DNA of 25,354 nt from UBA4416 sp031539425 (lineage in GTDB: Bacteria > Bacteroidota > Bacteroidia > B-17B0 > Aurantibacillaceae). The translations under genes were made by a program, and so were the position numbers. The notes beneath the pieces were generated by a model. The model worked only from the letters and a program-made list of their open reading frames with translations, had not been told where the DNA came from and made no database searches. The stretch is taken from NCBI GenBank assembly GCA_031539425.1, contig JAVKLI010000110.1:1-25354 (forward strand), in the 5' to 3' direction. Positions 1-8,991 of the stretch are shown here, piece by piece (the stretch's first letter is position 1; the number at the start of each line of letters is the position of its first letter).

Positions 1-1
1 A

Positions 2-1417
2 ATGACGGTAGATTTAAGTCCAGTTACTACATCTATTTGTATTTTTACAAGTACCAATTTAGCTAGTAGTACCAATAGTTTAGGAGGTGTTTATAGTTGG
101 AGTTCTACGCCAGCAAGTACAGTTAACGCTATTGGAAATAACCCATCTGCTCTTGTAAGTCCAACTACCTTAACTACTTATACTATAAACTATGAATATT
201 TAGGTTGTATAAGAACCGCTACTAGCACTGTATCTGTTAATCAAATGACGGTTGGTATTTTGCCGAGTTCGCCTTCAATTTGTATAAATAATACAGTTAA
301 TTTAACTAGAATGACTAATAGTGTAGGCGGCATTAACACTTGGACGTCTAATCCTGAAACAGTACTCATCATGCCAACAACACATACCCTAGCTCTTAAT
401 CCCCCTGTAAACACAAATTATACGCTAACTTATGACTATTTAGGTTGTATTAAATCGGCTATTCAAATTATTACAGTAGTAGACCCAACAATTAGAGTTA
501 GCTCAGGCGCTACAATATGCGCACAAGATTTTATTAATTTAACCTCTACAGCTACTCCAACTGGCGGAACTTATACTTGGGTGCCTTTTAATGTAAATAC
601 CGCAAATGCAAATGTAGCTCCAGCTTTAAGTAACTATGCAGTTGTGTATAACTATAATGGTTGCATCACTCAAGCAACAGGTTCATTGTTCATTAAACCA
701 CTTCCTTTTCTTTCTACAACTTCAGCAACAATATGTTTAAATAATAAAGCTAATTTAACATCATCAGTTGCGCCTCTAGGTGGTATTTTTCTGTGGACAG
801 AACCAATTCAAGCCAGTACTAAGAACATTATTGTTAGTCCAAACACTACAAGTTCCTATAAAGCAACTTATGAATATGACAATTGTAAAGTTACTAGTAT
901 AAGTATTGTATCCGTTATGCCATTACCAATAATACAATTAAGTCAATTTGAATCCTTTTTAATTGACCCTGAAACTACTCTAATAAATGCTGATGGCACA
1001 GCTTTATCATATACTTGGAGTACTGGTCAGGTTACAAGTTCAATTACATATTCTAATTCACAAACAGCAGAAGTATGCGTTACAGGTCAAGATATAAACA
1101 AATGCTTAAATACTGAATGTATTACTGTGTATATTTTTGAACCAGGATTTTTTATACCTAATATATTTACTCCAAATAACGATGGTCGAAACGATGTATT
1201 TGAAATTAAATCAGACAAACAGGTTTTAAGTTATCAAATATCCATTTTTACAAGGTGGGGCGAAGAGATTTTTCAATCAAACAAATTAAATGAGTCTTGG
1301 GATGGTAAATTTAAAGGAGTAAAGGTGCAAGTAGGTTTATATTATTATAAAATTCAAGTTTTGTTTTCTAATAGACAAATTAAACATTTTATAGGGTCTG
1401 TACTAATATCAAACTAA
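2..1417 (+). CDS. Secreted adhesin-like protein with Ig-like repeats and T9SS type B sorting domain (5' partial)
   Basis: C-terminal 471 residues of a larger exported protein; the frame is open to the window edge, so the first Met is not the real start. Four repeats of about 75-80 residues cover residues 6-314. Each has an S/T-I-C entry, a GG-x-x-x-W turn and a late Y-x-G/N-C, giving Cys pairs 13/69, 94/149, 173/221 and 245/295 that probably form disulfides. A PKD-like segment follows (about 315-380). Residues 384-471 are the gliding-motility-associated C-terminal (CHU_C, T9SS type B) domain: IPNIFTPNNDGRNDVF, then RWGE, WDG and GLYYYKI. Such proteins leave through the type IX system and are released or attached outside the cell. 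The ligand is unknown. Ser/Thr/Asn richness is typical of these surface proteins. Confidence 0.88.
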   Translation: MTVDLSPVTTSICIFTSTNLASSTNSLGGVYSWSSTPASTVNAIGNNPSALVSPTTLTTYTINYEYLGCIRTATSTVSVNQMTVGILPSSPSICINNTVNLTRMTNSVGGINTWTSNPETVLIMPTTHTLALNPPVNTNYTLTYDYLGCIKSAIQIITVVDPTIRVSSGATICAQDFINLTSTATPTGGTYTWVPFNVNTANANVAPALSNYAVVYNYNGCITQATGSLFIKPLPFLSTTSATICLNNKANLTSSVAPLGGIFLWTEPIQASTKNIIVSPNTTSSYKATYEYDNCKVTSISIVSVMPLPIIQLSQFESFLIDPETTLINADGTALSYTWSTGQVTSSITYSNSQTAEVCVTGQDINKCLNTECITVYIFEPGFFIPNIFTPNNDGRNDVFEIKSDKQVLSYQISIFTRWGEEIFQSNKLNESWDGKFKGVKVQVGLYYYKIQVLFSNRQIKHFIGSVLISN

Positions 1418-1640
1418 CTTATCTAAAAATAATCTAGATTTTTAAATAAAATACTTGCGTTTAATATTTAAAACCTTAGATGACGTAACTCTATTTATTA
1501 CTGAAATCAAAAAAAATAACAAATGAGCGGGTAAAATCAATGACGACTTTTGATTATATTTTTTTAAATATTAACTTGACTATTAAATAATTATATTAGG
1601 TGTAAGATGATTTTAAGAATCTGCAATATTGACAAAAGAA

Positions 1641-2399
1641 TTACAATTGAAATTTTTTCAATTGCAAGTCGTTTCCATCAAATTCGGCATAAGTACAGTC
1701 GTTAAACCATTCTCCTAAATTAATATACGTTGAAGTGTTGTTTACTTTTAAATTTAAAGGTAAGTGCCTATGTCCAAAAACATAATAATCGTAGTGTTGT
1801 GTTAATTCCATCTGTTTGCAATAGGTTAATAGCCATTCATTGTCTTCTCCTAAAAATTGCTTGTCGGTAGTTCCTGTAACAATACGACTTCTCTTGCTGC
1901 TTCGCCTTGCTATCCAAAAGCCAACATTAGGATGAAGCGCACCAAAACAAAATATTAAAAATTTATTGGTAAAACATTTTTTTAAAAACTTGTACCATTT
2001 ATCTCCAGGTCCTAATCCATCACCATGGCCTATATAAAACTTTATGTTATTAAATTCTCTTACAATAGGTTTGGTATTAATGGTAACACCTAATTCTTTT
2101 ACAAAGTAATCACGCATCCATAAATCATGGTTACCGGTAAAAAAATGAACCTTTATGCCACTATCTGTTAACTCAGCTATTTTACCTAACAAGCGGGTTT
2201 GACCTTTTGGAATAGTGTATTTATACTCCCACCAAAAATCAAAAATATCACCCACCAAAAATATTTCTGAGGCAGTCAGTTGTATGGATGTCAGCCATGC
2301 TACTACTTTTTTTTCACGCGCCAAACTCAGTTCATGCGTGGGTACACCCAAATGAAAATCAGATGCAAAATATATTTTAGTTCTGCTTGTTTTAATCAT
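1641..2399 (-). CDS. lpxH: UDP-2,3-diacylglucosamine diphosphatase-like metallophosphoesterase (LpxH family)
   Basis: Calcineurin-like phosphoesterase of the LpxH type, which cleaves UDP-2,3-diacylglucosamine to lipid X in lipid A synthesis at the inner membrane. The metal-binding motifs appear in order: FASDFHLG near the N-terminus, VGDIFDFW, FTGNHDLW, GHGDG and VFGHRHLPL near the C-terminus. I start at the ATG at 2399 (252 aa), which overlaps the upstream porin stop by 8 nt. A longer frame to 2432 adds 11 residues inside the porin gene and puts extra sequence before the first beta strand, so I do not favour it. It is the last gene of a grpE-dnaJ-porin-lpxH run. Family assignment is good; exact substrate is inferred. 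Confidence 0.85.
   Translation of the reverse strand: MIKTSRTKIYFASDFHLGVPTHELSLAREKKVVAWLTSIQLTASEIFLVGDIFDFWWEYKYTIPKGQTRLLGKIAELTDSGIKVHFFTGNHDLWMRDYFVKELGVTINTKPIVREFNNIKFYIGHGDGLGPGDKWYKFLKKCFTNKFLIFCFGALHPNVGFWIARRSSKRSRIVTGTTDKQFLGEDNEWLLTYCKQMELTQHYDYYVFGHRHLPLNLKVNNTSTYINLGEWFNDCTYAEFDGNDLQLKKFQL
1644..1664 (-). terminator. Hairpin over the lpxH stop region, possible weak terminator
   Basis: Perfect 9-bp inverted repeat (CAATTGAAA, 3-nt spacer, TTTCAATTG) in the last codons before the lpxH stop. On the minus strand a short T-rich stretch (TTCTTTTG) follows. The stem is almost all A-T, so it is a weak candidate for the end of the minus-strand operon, which faces the plus-strand adhesin gene. 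Confidence 0.3.
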
Positions 2400-4230
2400 A
2401 AAATAACCAATTGATACCAAATTTAATTGCAAAATCGTTAGTATAATAATTTGGTTGTAACATATACTGTGTGCCTGAATAACCTTGATTAATATGATCT
2501 ATTTTTATAAAAAACCGTACAGGGTTAATGCGTGCGTTTATAAAAAAATTAACAAACGGATATTCCCCTATCATTTTTGATTGCTGCACATAAAAAATAT
2601 TAGTGGCTGGCATGTAAGCTAGTCCATAAAATTTAGTGTAATAATCTAAACTAATTCCTACCTGTAGCTGTAAAGCATTTTTAAAAAATTGATTGGCATA
2701 ACTAATAGATGCGTTGATGTTATTTTCTGGTAAACCTTGTAGGTTATAGTTATTAGTAAATAAATAAGCATATTGAGCAGTTAAAACAAGATGCTTCCAC
2801 AAACAAACTTCTGATTTTATAAACGGGCTAATATTAACTAGTTGCTCATTATATTGTCTTGGGCGCGCATTATTATTAAAATAAGTATAGTTAGTTATGA
2901 AGTTATAATTTAATCCAAGCTGTGTGTTATACTTAGGTATCGTATATGCAGCATGTAATTTAAAGGTTTGTGTCGGTTTATAGGGGTTAGTAAATATAAA
3001 ATGGTTACTGCGCCACGATGTAAATATTAAATCAGTCTGTTTGTTTTCAAAACTAACTTCAAGGCTATACTTGTTTTTATTTAGACACAATGAGTCTTCA
3101 TCATTTTTAGATTGCAAATTTATTAAATAATCCCCAGAATTATAGCCCGAAAAGCAGTACTGACCTTTAAATTTTAAAATATTATTTGTACTTATTTTTT
3201 GAGAAAAATTAAATAAACTGATATAATTTGCATTAGTGCCTTGTGCATAATTATAAAATTGTGTTTGCTCTTGTTTAATTCCAAATGAAGCTAAAGAGGT
3301 TCTATTATTGAAAATAAATTTATATCGCAACGTTTGGATTAATTGATTCCAGTAGGTAGAATCGTAAGTTTTATCTTTATTATAAAATGATTGCAAATAA
3401 TATTTATCAATTAAAACACCTTCATCTTGGTATAACGAAAAGGCGCTGGTGTATTTAAAATCATATTCTATAAAGTGTAATTTCTCTTTTAAACTATCGT
3501 TTGATTGGTTTAGCTTATAGTTGAGGTTTAAAAAAAAATCAGCTGATCGGTACTCTCTTTTAGCATTAGATAAATAAATAGGCACTGTTTGTTTATCTAT
3601 ATTTTTAGATATCAATGAATCGTTTTTAACACCGCCGCTTTCTTGATGCTTTACTCTGTTAAATGAAAAATAGGTAAAATAACTAAATCGAGATTGTTCT
3701 GTTTGAAAATGTGATGACACGTAAGCTTCATTAACAAAGGCTATTTGACGTTGATAAAACCCGATATTGTTATTTCTGTTAAATTCTACGGTAACATTCA
3801 TTTTGTTTTTAAAAGTATTTGAAAACAAACAATTAAACACTTGCTCTTCTTTAGAGCCTGCAACGCCTGTAAGTGAAGCAATTGGAGAATTGGTTTTATA
3901 ATATTTTATATCTTTTTCTGTAAATAAGGTTTTATTATAGGGTAATTGGTATAAATGAAACCCTAAATTGGTTACGTTTATATTGATCTGTAATTCATTT
4001 GATGGTAAGCCTAATGCGCCACTAGAGTTGATAGGTAAATAATTTTGTAATTGAACAATGGAGGTATCTATTTTAATTATTTTGAAATAATCAAAATTAG
4101 TTTGTTGGGTTGCTGTTAATATTTGAACTAAACTTGAATCTGCAATTGGTTTGTTTTGTGCTAAAAATGAAGTATTTGCAAGGCATGCAAAAAAAATAAC
4201 TTGAAAAATATTTTTTAATTTTTTATTCAA
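2392..4230 (-). CDS. Putative outer-membrane porin, Porin_10 family
   Basis: 612-residue protein with a signal peptide ([20 protein letters not shown], then FLA|QN as likely cleavage site). The mature part alternates polar and aromatic beta strands throughout. It carries the Bacteroidota Porin_10 signature: a conserved segment with [11 protein letters not shown], the [15 protein letters not shown] stretch and [18 protein letters not shown], and a typical FGINWLFYD end. It should be a large outer-membrane barrel; the substrate is unknown. The start is TTG at 4230, overlapping the dnaJ stop by 8 nt. No in-frame ATG lies near the signal peptide, and the nearest upstream ATG is out of frame. It also overlaps lpxH by 8 nt, so it is probably translationally coupled at both ends. 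Confidence 0.78.
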   Translation of the reverse strand: MNKKLKNIFQVIFFACLANTSFLAQNKPIADSSLVQILTATQQTNFDYFKIIKIDTSIVQLQNYLPINSSGALGLPSNELQININVTNLGFHLYQLPYNKTLFTEKDIKYYKTNSPIASLTGVAGSKEEQVFNCLFSNTFKNKMNVTVEFNRNNNIGFYQRQIAFVNEAYVSSHFQTEQSRFSYFTYFSFNRVKHQESGGVKNDSLISKNIDKQTVPIYLSNAKREYRSADFFLNLNYKLNQSNDSLKEKLHFIEYDFKYTSAFSLYQDEGVLIDKYYLQSFYNKDKTYDSTYWNQLIQTLRYKFIFNNRTSLASFGIKQEQTQFYNYAQGTNANYISLFNFSQKISTNNILKFKGQYCFSGYNSGDYLINLQSKNDEDSLCLNKNKYSLEVSFENKQTDLIFTSWRSNHFIFTNPYKPTQTFKLHAAYTIPKYNTQLGLNYNFITNYTYFNNNARPRQYNEQLVNISPFIKSEVCLWKHLVLTAQYAYLFTNNYNLQGLPENNINASISYANQFFKNALQLQVGISLDYYTKFYGLAYMPATNIFYVQQSKMIGEYPFVNFFINARINPVRFFIKIDHINQGYSGTQYMLQPNYYTNDFAIKFGINWLFYD

Positions 4231-5353
4231 AGTATTCTTTCATTTTTTCAAAAAAACCTTTTTCTTTTCGGTTAGGTTTTGGTTCAAAATTTGGCGATGA
4301 TTTTAATTTTTCAATAATTTTTTCTTCTTCTTTTGATAAAGATTGAGGTGTCCAAACGTTAATGTTTACAAACAAATCGCCATGGCTATAAGAGTTTACT
4401 TCTGGCAAACCTTTACCCTTTAAACGAAGCACTTTGCCGCTATGTGTGCCTGGTTCTATTTTTATTTTTACTTTATTTTCTACTGTTGGAATTTCTATGC
4501 TTGTTCCTAATGCCGCATCAGGAAAGGTAATATAGGCATCATAAAACAAATTGGCCCCATCTTTTTTTAATTCTGGGTGCGGTTCTTCTTCCACTAATAT
4601 TAATAAATCGCCATTAATTCCGCCTCGTGGCGCAGCATTTCCATACCCATTCATAGATAACTGCATACCTTCAGATACACCTGCTGGTATATTTACCGTT
4701 GTCACCTCTTCGGATCTTACAATGCCATCACCATGGCAGGTTTTGCATTTATCTTTTACTGTTTTTCCTTCGCCATTGCAAGTGCTACATGTGGTTTGGG
4801 TTTGCATAGCGCCTAAAAATGTTTGTTGCACTTTTACTTGCACACCCTGCCCATTACAACTTTTGCAGGTTTCTGAATCGCCACTTTTAGCACCAGATCC
4901 TTTACATGGGGTACAAGTAACAAATTTATTGACTTTAATTTTCTTTTCTACCCCTTTAGCAATATCTTCTAATGTGAGCTTTACTTTTATCCTTAAGTTA
5001 GAGCCTTTAACTACCCTTCTGCCACCGCCCCTACTACTGCCGCCGCTAAATCCACCGCCAAATATATCTCCAAAATGACTAAAGATATCTTCCATATTCA
5101 TACCTCCACCAAAGCCACCACCTTGGCTGTTCATACCCGCATGACCATATTGATCATACTGTGATTTTTTTTGCGGATTACTTAATACTTCGTAGGCTTC
5201 TGCAGCTTCTTTAAATTTCTCTTCAGCTTCTTTATCACCAGGGTTTTTGTCGGGATGATATTTTACTGCCAATTGACGGTACGCTTTTTTAAGTTCACCT
5301 TCTGATGCGTTTTTAGAAACTCCCAACACATCATAATAATCTCGTTTACTCAT
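4223..5353 (-). CDS. dnaJ: Chaperone protein DnaJ (type I Hsp40)
   Basis: Complete 376-residue type I J-protein, the co-chaperone that stimulates DnaK ATPase and delivers unfolded proteins. The J domain (1-70) has the HPD triad at 33-35. A Gly/Phe-rich linker runs from about 77 to 112. Four zinc-binding CxxCxGxG repeats have first Cys at 147, 163, 189 and 203, all intact. The C-terminal substrate-binding domains follow, with [16 protein letters not shown] and the [12 protein letters not shown] motif. Length is normal. It lies 20 nt behind grpE, its nucleotide-exchange partner. dnaK is not in the window, and no hrcA or CIRCE-type repeat is visible upstream of grpE. Confidence 0.97.
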   Translation of the reverse strand: MSKRDYYDVLGVSKNASEGELKKAYRQLAVKYHPDKNPGDKEAEEKFKEAAEAYEVLSNPQKKSQYDQYGHAGMNSQGGGFGGGMNMEDIFSHFGDIFGGGFSGGSSRGGGRRVVKGSNLRIKVKLTLEDIAKGVEKKIKVNKFVTCTPCKGSGAKSGDSETCKSCNGQGVQVKVQQTFLGAMQTQTTCSTCNGEGKTVKDKCKTCHGDGIVRSEEVTTVNIPAGVSEGMQLSMNGYGNAAPRGGINGDLLILVEEEPHPELKKDGANLFYDAYITFPDAALGTSIEIPTVENKVKIKIEPGTHSGKVLRLKGKGLPEVNSYSHGDLFVNINVWTPQSLSKEEEKIIEKLKSSPNFEPKPNRKEKGFFEKMKEYFE

Positions 5354-5373
5354 AATTTTATTTATTCAAATCA

Positions 5374-5937
5374 TTAATTTCCTACCACCACTTTAGCAAA
5401 GCGAATAACTTTATCTCCAAGCTTATAGCCTTTTTCCATTTCGTCTACTACTTTGTTTTTTAGATCTTCGGTAGGTGCCGGTATGTGGGCTAGTGCCTCC
5501 ATAGTATCGGCATCAAATGGATTACCTATGTTTTCCATAGCTTGTAAGCCTTTTTGAGTGCAGCTTAATTTTAATTTGTTATAAATGAGTTGCATACCAT
5601 CTTTTACAGGTGTAGCATCTGTTATAGTTTCGTTGGCTTTAATAGCTCTTTCAAAATCATCCAAAATAGGAATGATAATTTTAAATACATCTTCACCACC
5701 CGATTTAATAATATCACTTTTTTCTTTTATGGTGCGTTTTCTATAATTATCAAATTCTGAATACAAACGTAAATATTTATCGTTCAATTCGGCTACTTTT
5801 GCTTCTAAAGTTTGTTCTTGGGGAGTTTCTGGTTGTTGTTCATCTACTTTATTTTGCGCTTCTGTAATTATACTGTCTGAAGTATTTGGGTTAACAGTAT
5901 TTTCAGTTTCGATCTCGATTGGTTCGTTGGTATTCAT
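5374..5937 (-). CDS. grpE: GrpE nucleotide exchange factor
   Basis: 187-residue GrpE, which releases ADP from DnaK in the Hsp70 cycle. Residues 1-45 are acidic and low-complexity, as usual. A long coiled-coil helix covers about 45-95 with the signature EFDNYRKRTIKEKSDI, then IIPILDDFERAI. The beta-wing end has NPFDADTMEALAHIP and the closing GYKLGDKVIRFAKVVV. It starts at the ATG at 5937 and is the first gene of the grpE-dnaJ-porin-lpxH run. The 83 nt upstream, to murA, could hold its own promoter, but I found no exact TAnnTTTG box there. Confidence 0.96.
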   Translation of the reverse strand: MNTNEPIEIETENTVNPNTSDSIITEAQNKVDEQQPETPQEQTLEAKVAELNDKYLRLYSEFDNYRKRTIKEKSDIIKSGGEDVFKIIIPILDDFERAIKANETITDATPVKDGMQLIYNKLKLSCTQKGLQAMENIGNPFDADTMEALAHIPAPTEDLKNKVVDEMEKGYKLGDKVIRFAKVVVGN

Positions 5938-5988
5938 AGTATTTTATTTTGAAATTGAATTTAAAAATGAGGTATCAAAATGTTTGCC

Positions 5989-6012
5989 ACAATTTGTTTT
6001 CCGAAAAATTGT
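5989..6012. terminator. Hairpin between murA and grpE, possible terminator
   Basis: Inverted repeat ACAATTT/AAATTGT with a 10-nt loop, 9 nt beyond the murA stop. It has no following T-run on the minus strand, so termination is only a suggestion. It may mark the boundary between the DUF4290-murA and grpE-dnaJ transcription units. Confidence 0.25.
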
Positions 6013-6020
6013 CAGTTTAA

Positions 6021-7331
6021 TTAATTGGTAATTCGTTTTATGTCAGCTCCTAGTGCATTTAGGCGTGTATCAATGCGTTGGTATCCCCTATCTATTTGAT
6101 GAATATTATGGATGGTGCTTTTACCTTTGGCACTTAAAGCTGCAATAAGTAAGGCTACTCCAGCACGTATATCTGGCGATGCCATTTGAGTTCCTTTTAA
6201 TTGAGTTTTTCTATCTAAGCCTATAACTGTGGCTCTGTGAGGATCGCATAAAATTATTTGCGCTCCCATATCTATTAGTTTATCTACAAAAAATAAACGG
6301 CTTTCAAACATTTTTTGATGTATTAAAACCGTACCTTTAGCCTGAATGGCTGTAACTAGTACAATACTTAATAAATCAGGTGTAAAGCCTGGCCAAATGG
6401 CATCAGCTACATTTAGTATAGAGCCATCTATAAAAGTTTCTATTTCGTAGCTAGATTGGCTCGGAATAACAATATCATCATTTTGAATAGATAAATTGAT
6501 GCCTAATTTTTTAAATACATTAGGTATGCAACCTAGATTTTGATGAGATACATTTTTTATGGTAATTGCAGATTGCGTCATGGCTGCAAGCCCAATAAAT
6601 GAGCCTATTTCAATCATATCTGGTAAAATGGTATGTTCGGTACCGTTTAATTTATTGACACCTTTTATAGTTAAAAGGTTAGATCCAATGCCTTCTATTT
6701 TAGCACCCATGTTATTTAGCATTTTACATAACTGTTGAATGTAGGGTTCACAAGCGGCATTGTATATGGTAGTTTCGTCTTCTGCTAATATGGCAGCCAT
6801 AATAATGTTAGCGGTACCTGTAACGGAGGCTTCATCAAGTAACATGTAGGTTCCTTTTAGTTTATTGGCTTTTACGCTGTATTGTTCATTAATAGAATCG
6901 TAATGGAAGGTAGCGCCTAGTTTTTCAAAACCTATAAAATGGGTGTCCATGCGCCGTCTGCCTATTTTATCCCCTCCTGGTTTTGGTATGTTAGCTGTTC
7001 CAAATCGGGCTAATAAGGGGCCAATAATCATTACTGAACCTCGTAAATCACCCGCGTTTTTTTTAAATGAGGCTGTGTTTAAAGTATCTATATTAATATC
7101 ATTAGCCTGAAAACTATAGCAATTTGGATTTAGTTTTTCTACCACTACACCCATTTCTATTAATAAATCAATCAATTTATTAATATCTATTATATCTGGA
7201 ACGTTATGAATAATTATTTTTTCTGTAGTAAGTAATGTGGCACTAATAATTTGTAAAGCTTCATTTTTAGAGCCTTGTGGGGTTATTTCACCGGTTAAAA
7301 ATTTACCTCCCTGTACTTCAAAATAACTCAT
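6021..7331 (-). CDS. murA: UDP-N-acetylglucosamine 1-carboxyvinyltransferase MurA (Asp-type active site)
   Basis: 436-residue enolpyruvyl transferase for the first committed step of peptidoglycan synthesis: phosphoenolpyruvate plus UDP-GlcNAc in the cytoplasm. Visible active-site residues are K22-N23 in GSKNEAL, D319 in PGFTPDLLS (E. coli D305) and R389 in PDIRAGVALL (E. coli R397). The loop that holds the reactive Cys115 in E. coli (GGC-x-IG) reads PGGDKIGRRRMDTH here, so the Cys is replaced by D121. Cys-to-Asp MurA enzymes remain active and are not alkylated by fosfomycin. Length is normal and the frame intact. It overlaps the DUF4290 gene by 4 nt (ATGA), so the two are almost certainly co-translated. 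Confidence 0.96.
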   Translation of the reverse strand: MSYFEVQGGKFLTGEITPQGSKNEALQIISATLLTTEKIIIHNVPDIIDINKLIDLLIEMGVVVEKLNPNCYSFQANDINIDTLNTASFKKNAGDLRGSVMIIGPLLARFGTANIPKPGGDKIGRRRMDTHFIGFEKLGATFHYDSINEQYSVKANKLKGTYMLLDEASVTGTANIIMAAILAEDETTIYNAACEPYIQQLCKMLNNMGAKIEGIGSNLLTIKGVNKLNGTEHTILPDMIEIGSFIGLAAMTQSAITIKNVSHQNLGCIPNVFKKLGINLSIQNDDIVIPSQSSYEIETFIDGSILNVADAIWPGFTPDLLSIVLVTAIQAKGTVLIHQKMFESRLFFVDKLIDMGAQIILCDPHRATVIGLDRKTQLKGTQMASPDIRAGVALLIAALSAKGKSTIHNIHQIDRGYQRIDTRLNALGADIKRITN

Positions 7332-8023
7332 GGTTTAATAGTTGCTTGCGGTTGAGGTTTATTATTGTTGTTATTATTTTGTTGAAAATTATTTTTCTTT
7401 TTCTTCTTGTACTTGTTTTTATTTTTGGAACCTAAGCCCAGCGAAATAGGCGTTTGATTATTATACTGCTTATTTTTGAGTTCGTGCGTTTGGGCTAACA
7501 CCATGGTTTCATCAAGCGCTATTTCGTTATTGGTTAAAATATTAAACTGTTTAAAAATAATATCGTCTGTTACCGAATCTTTATTCCAATTTATAAATGA
7601 TTTTTTTAAATGATTGGCTATAAGCCTTGTTAATTCTTTCTTTTCATCTCCTTCTGGATATTTTTTTGCTTTTTCAATAATGTATTCTATCATTTTTCCG
7701 TAATGTTTAAATTTAATGCCGGTTGGTGGATAAGTAACAGATTTTGGTTTTGTATCAAATGTTTCGCGGTTGGGCATAGGGTAAGGGGAATCTACATCTA
7801 ATTTAAATTGAGAAATAATAAATAAGTGATCCCATAATTTATGTGTAAAATCTGATATATCTCTTAAGTGTGGATTTAGCTGACCCATTACCTGAATAAT
7901 AGCTTTAGCGCAAGTATTACGTTCGTTTCTATTTTTAATGGTAATGCAATGCTCTATCATTATTTGAATATTCCTTCCGTATTCAGGAATGATAAGATTA
8001 GATAACTGAGTGTTATAATCCAT
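7328..8023 (-). CDS. DUF4290 domain protein
   Basis: 231-residue soluble protein of the DUF4290 family, found in Bacteroidota and commonly next to murA; function unknown. Residues 1-190 form the conserved helical domain: MDYNTQLSNLIIPEYGRNIQ at the start, a NERNTCAKAII segment, LWDHLFIIS, and a PPTGIKFKHYGKMIEYII stretch. The last 30 or so residues are a Lys run followed by an Asn/Gln-rich tail, probably disordered and possibly nucleic-acid- or envelope-binding (inference). No signal peptide or membrane helix is seen. The 4-nt overlap with murA suggests a link to cell-wall precursor supply, but the sequence gives no catalytic motif. Confidence 0.85.
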   Translation of the reverse strand: MDYNTQLSNLIIPEYGRNIQIMIEHCITIKNRNERNTCAKAIIQVMGQLNPHLRDISDFTHKLWDHLFIISQFKLDVDSPYPMPNRETFDTKPKSVTYPPTGIKFKHYGKMIEYIIEKAKKYPEGDEKKELTRLIANHLKKSFINWNKDSVTDDIIFKQFNILTNNEIALDETMVLAQTHELKNKQYNNQTPISLGLGSKNKNKYKKKKKNNFQQNNNNNNKPQPQATIKP

Positions 8024-8193
8024 ACAATTTATGTTACTATGATTTTAAAGGGGGTCAATTTACTAAATAATACTAAATAGCGACAAACTCTACGTTAATT
8101 AATAATTTTTTTCATAATTAAAAGGTGTTGAATTGGTAAAAAACCCTTAACGAAACTTTTTACCATATAACCATTTATTTATGAAGGTTTTTT

Positions 8194-8201
8194 TACCTTT
8201 A
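8194..8201 (+). promoter_or_regulatory. Possible -7 promoter box for etfBA
   Basis: TACCTTTA matches the Bacteroidota -7 consensus TAnnTTTG at all fixed positions but the last. It would place the transcript start about 17 nt before the etfB ATG. No clear TTTG lies at the usual -33 distance, so support is partial. The 200-nt gap between the divergent DUF4290 gene and etfB must hold promoters for both directions; I saw nothing else in it. Confidence 0.35.
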
Positions 8202-8223
8202 CACAAATTTTAAATCTAAAAAA

Positions 8224-8967
8224 ATGAAAATTTTAGTCCCTATTTCAAATGTGCCAGATACAACAGCTAAGGTTAATTTTACAAATAACGACACAGAATT
8301 TAATAATACCGGTGTTACTTTTATTATAAATCCATATGATGAGTGGTATGCGCTTGGTTGCGCTCTTAATTTAAAAGAAGCCGGTAAAGCAGATAAAATT
8401 ACACTTATTCATGTTGGTAAAGCTGAAGCAGATGCAACCATACGAAAAGGGTTTGCGCTAGGGGCTGATGATGGCGTAAGAATAGACTCTGAAGCTATGG
8501 ATGCCTTAATGGTGGCTCAAAATATAGTAAATTATGCTAAAAATAATGCTTACGATTTAATTTTAGTAGGTAAAGAAACCATAAGCCATAACGGTACATC
8601 TGTAGGTGCTATGATTGCTGGAATTTTAGACTACCCATTTATTGCAGCGGCTAATAAATTAACCATTGAGGGTACTACAGCAACTATTAGTTATGAAGTG
8701 GACGGAGGAACTCAAAGCGCTACTTGTTCTTTACCTTTAGTTGTTTCTTGTGCAAAAGGTATGGCCGAACAACGCATTCCAAATATGAAAGGGATCATGG
8801 CATCGCGCACTAAACCTCTTGAAGTAGTTAATTCTAGCCAATTGACAAGTTTTACAAAACCTGTTAAGTTTACGGTAACTCCAGGAAGAAGTACTTGTAA
8901 AATGATTGATGAAAATAATTTAGACGAATTAGTACAATTATTACATACCCAAGCAAAAGTTATTTAA
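8224..8967 (+). CDS. etfB: Electron transfer flavoprotein, beta subunit
   Basis: 247-residue EtfB, the AMP-binding subunit of the heterodimer that carries electrons from acyl-CoA and other dehydrogenases to the membrane quinone pool. It begins MKILVPISNVPDTTAKV, as the family does. It contains INPYDEWYALGCALNLKE, the DLILVGKETISHNGTSVGAM segment and the ETF-beta signature LPLVVSCAKGMAEQRIPNMK with MASRTKPLE after it. Length and frame are normal. It is followed after 24 nt by etfA, forming a clear operon. An acyl-CoA dehydrogenase that could feed it is encoded about 9.5 kb downstream. Confidence 0.95.
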   Translation: MKILVPISNVPDTTAKVNFTNNDTEFNNTGVTFIINPYDEWYALGCALNLKEAGKADKITLIHVGKAEADATIRKGFALGADDGVRIDSEAMDALMVAQNIVNYAKNNAYDLILVGKETISHNGTSVGAMIAGILDYPFIAAANKLTIEGTTATISYEVDGGTQSATCSLPLVVSCAKGMAEQRIPNMKGIMASRTKPLEVVNSSQLTSFTKPVKFTVTPGRSTCKMIDENNLDELVQLLHTQAKVI

Positions 8968-8991
8968 TTAAAAAATTTAATATAAAACATT

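Noticed and set aside
2..1417. Repeats as a CRISPR or DNA tandem array
   Set aside because: The repetition is at protein level with strongly diverged DNA and no identical spaced units; no CRISPR-like array was seen anywhere in the window.
1418..1640. Small RNA gene or riboswitch in the gap between the adhesin and lpxH
   Set aside because: Only short AT-rich palindromes such as AATCTAGATT are visible; nothing matches an RNA family that I know.
4551..5078. 175-codon open frame antisense to dnaJ
   Set aside because: Pro- and Ser-rich product of the codon structure of dnaJ; DnaJ on the other strand is beyond doubt.
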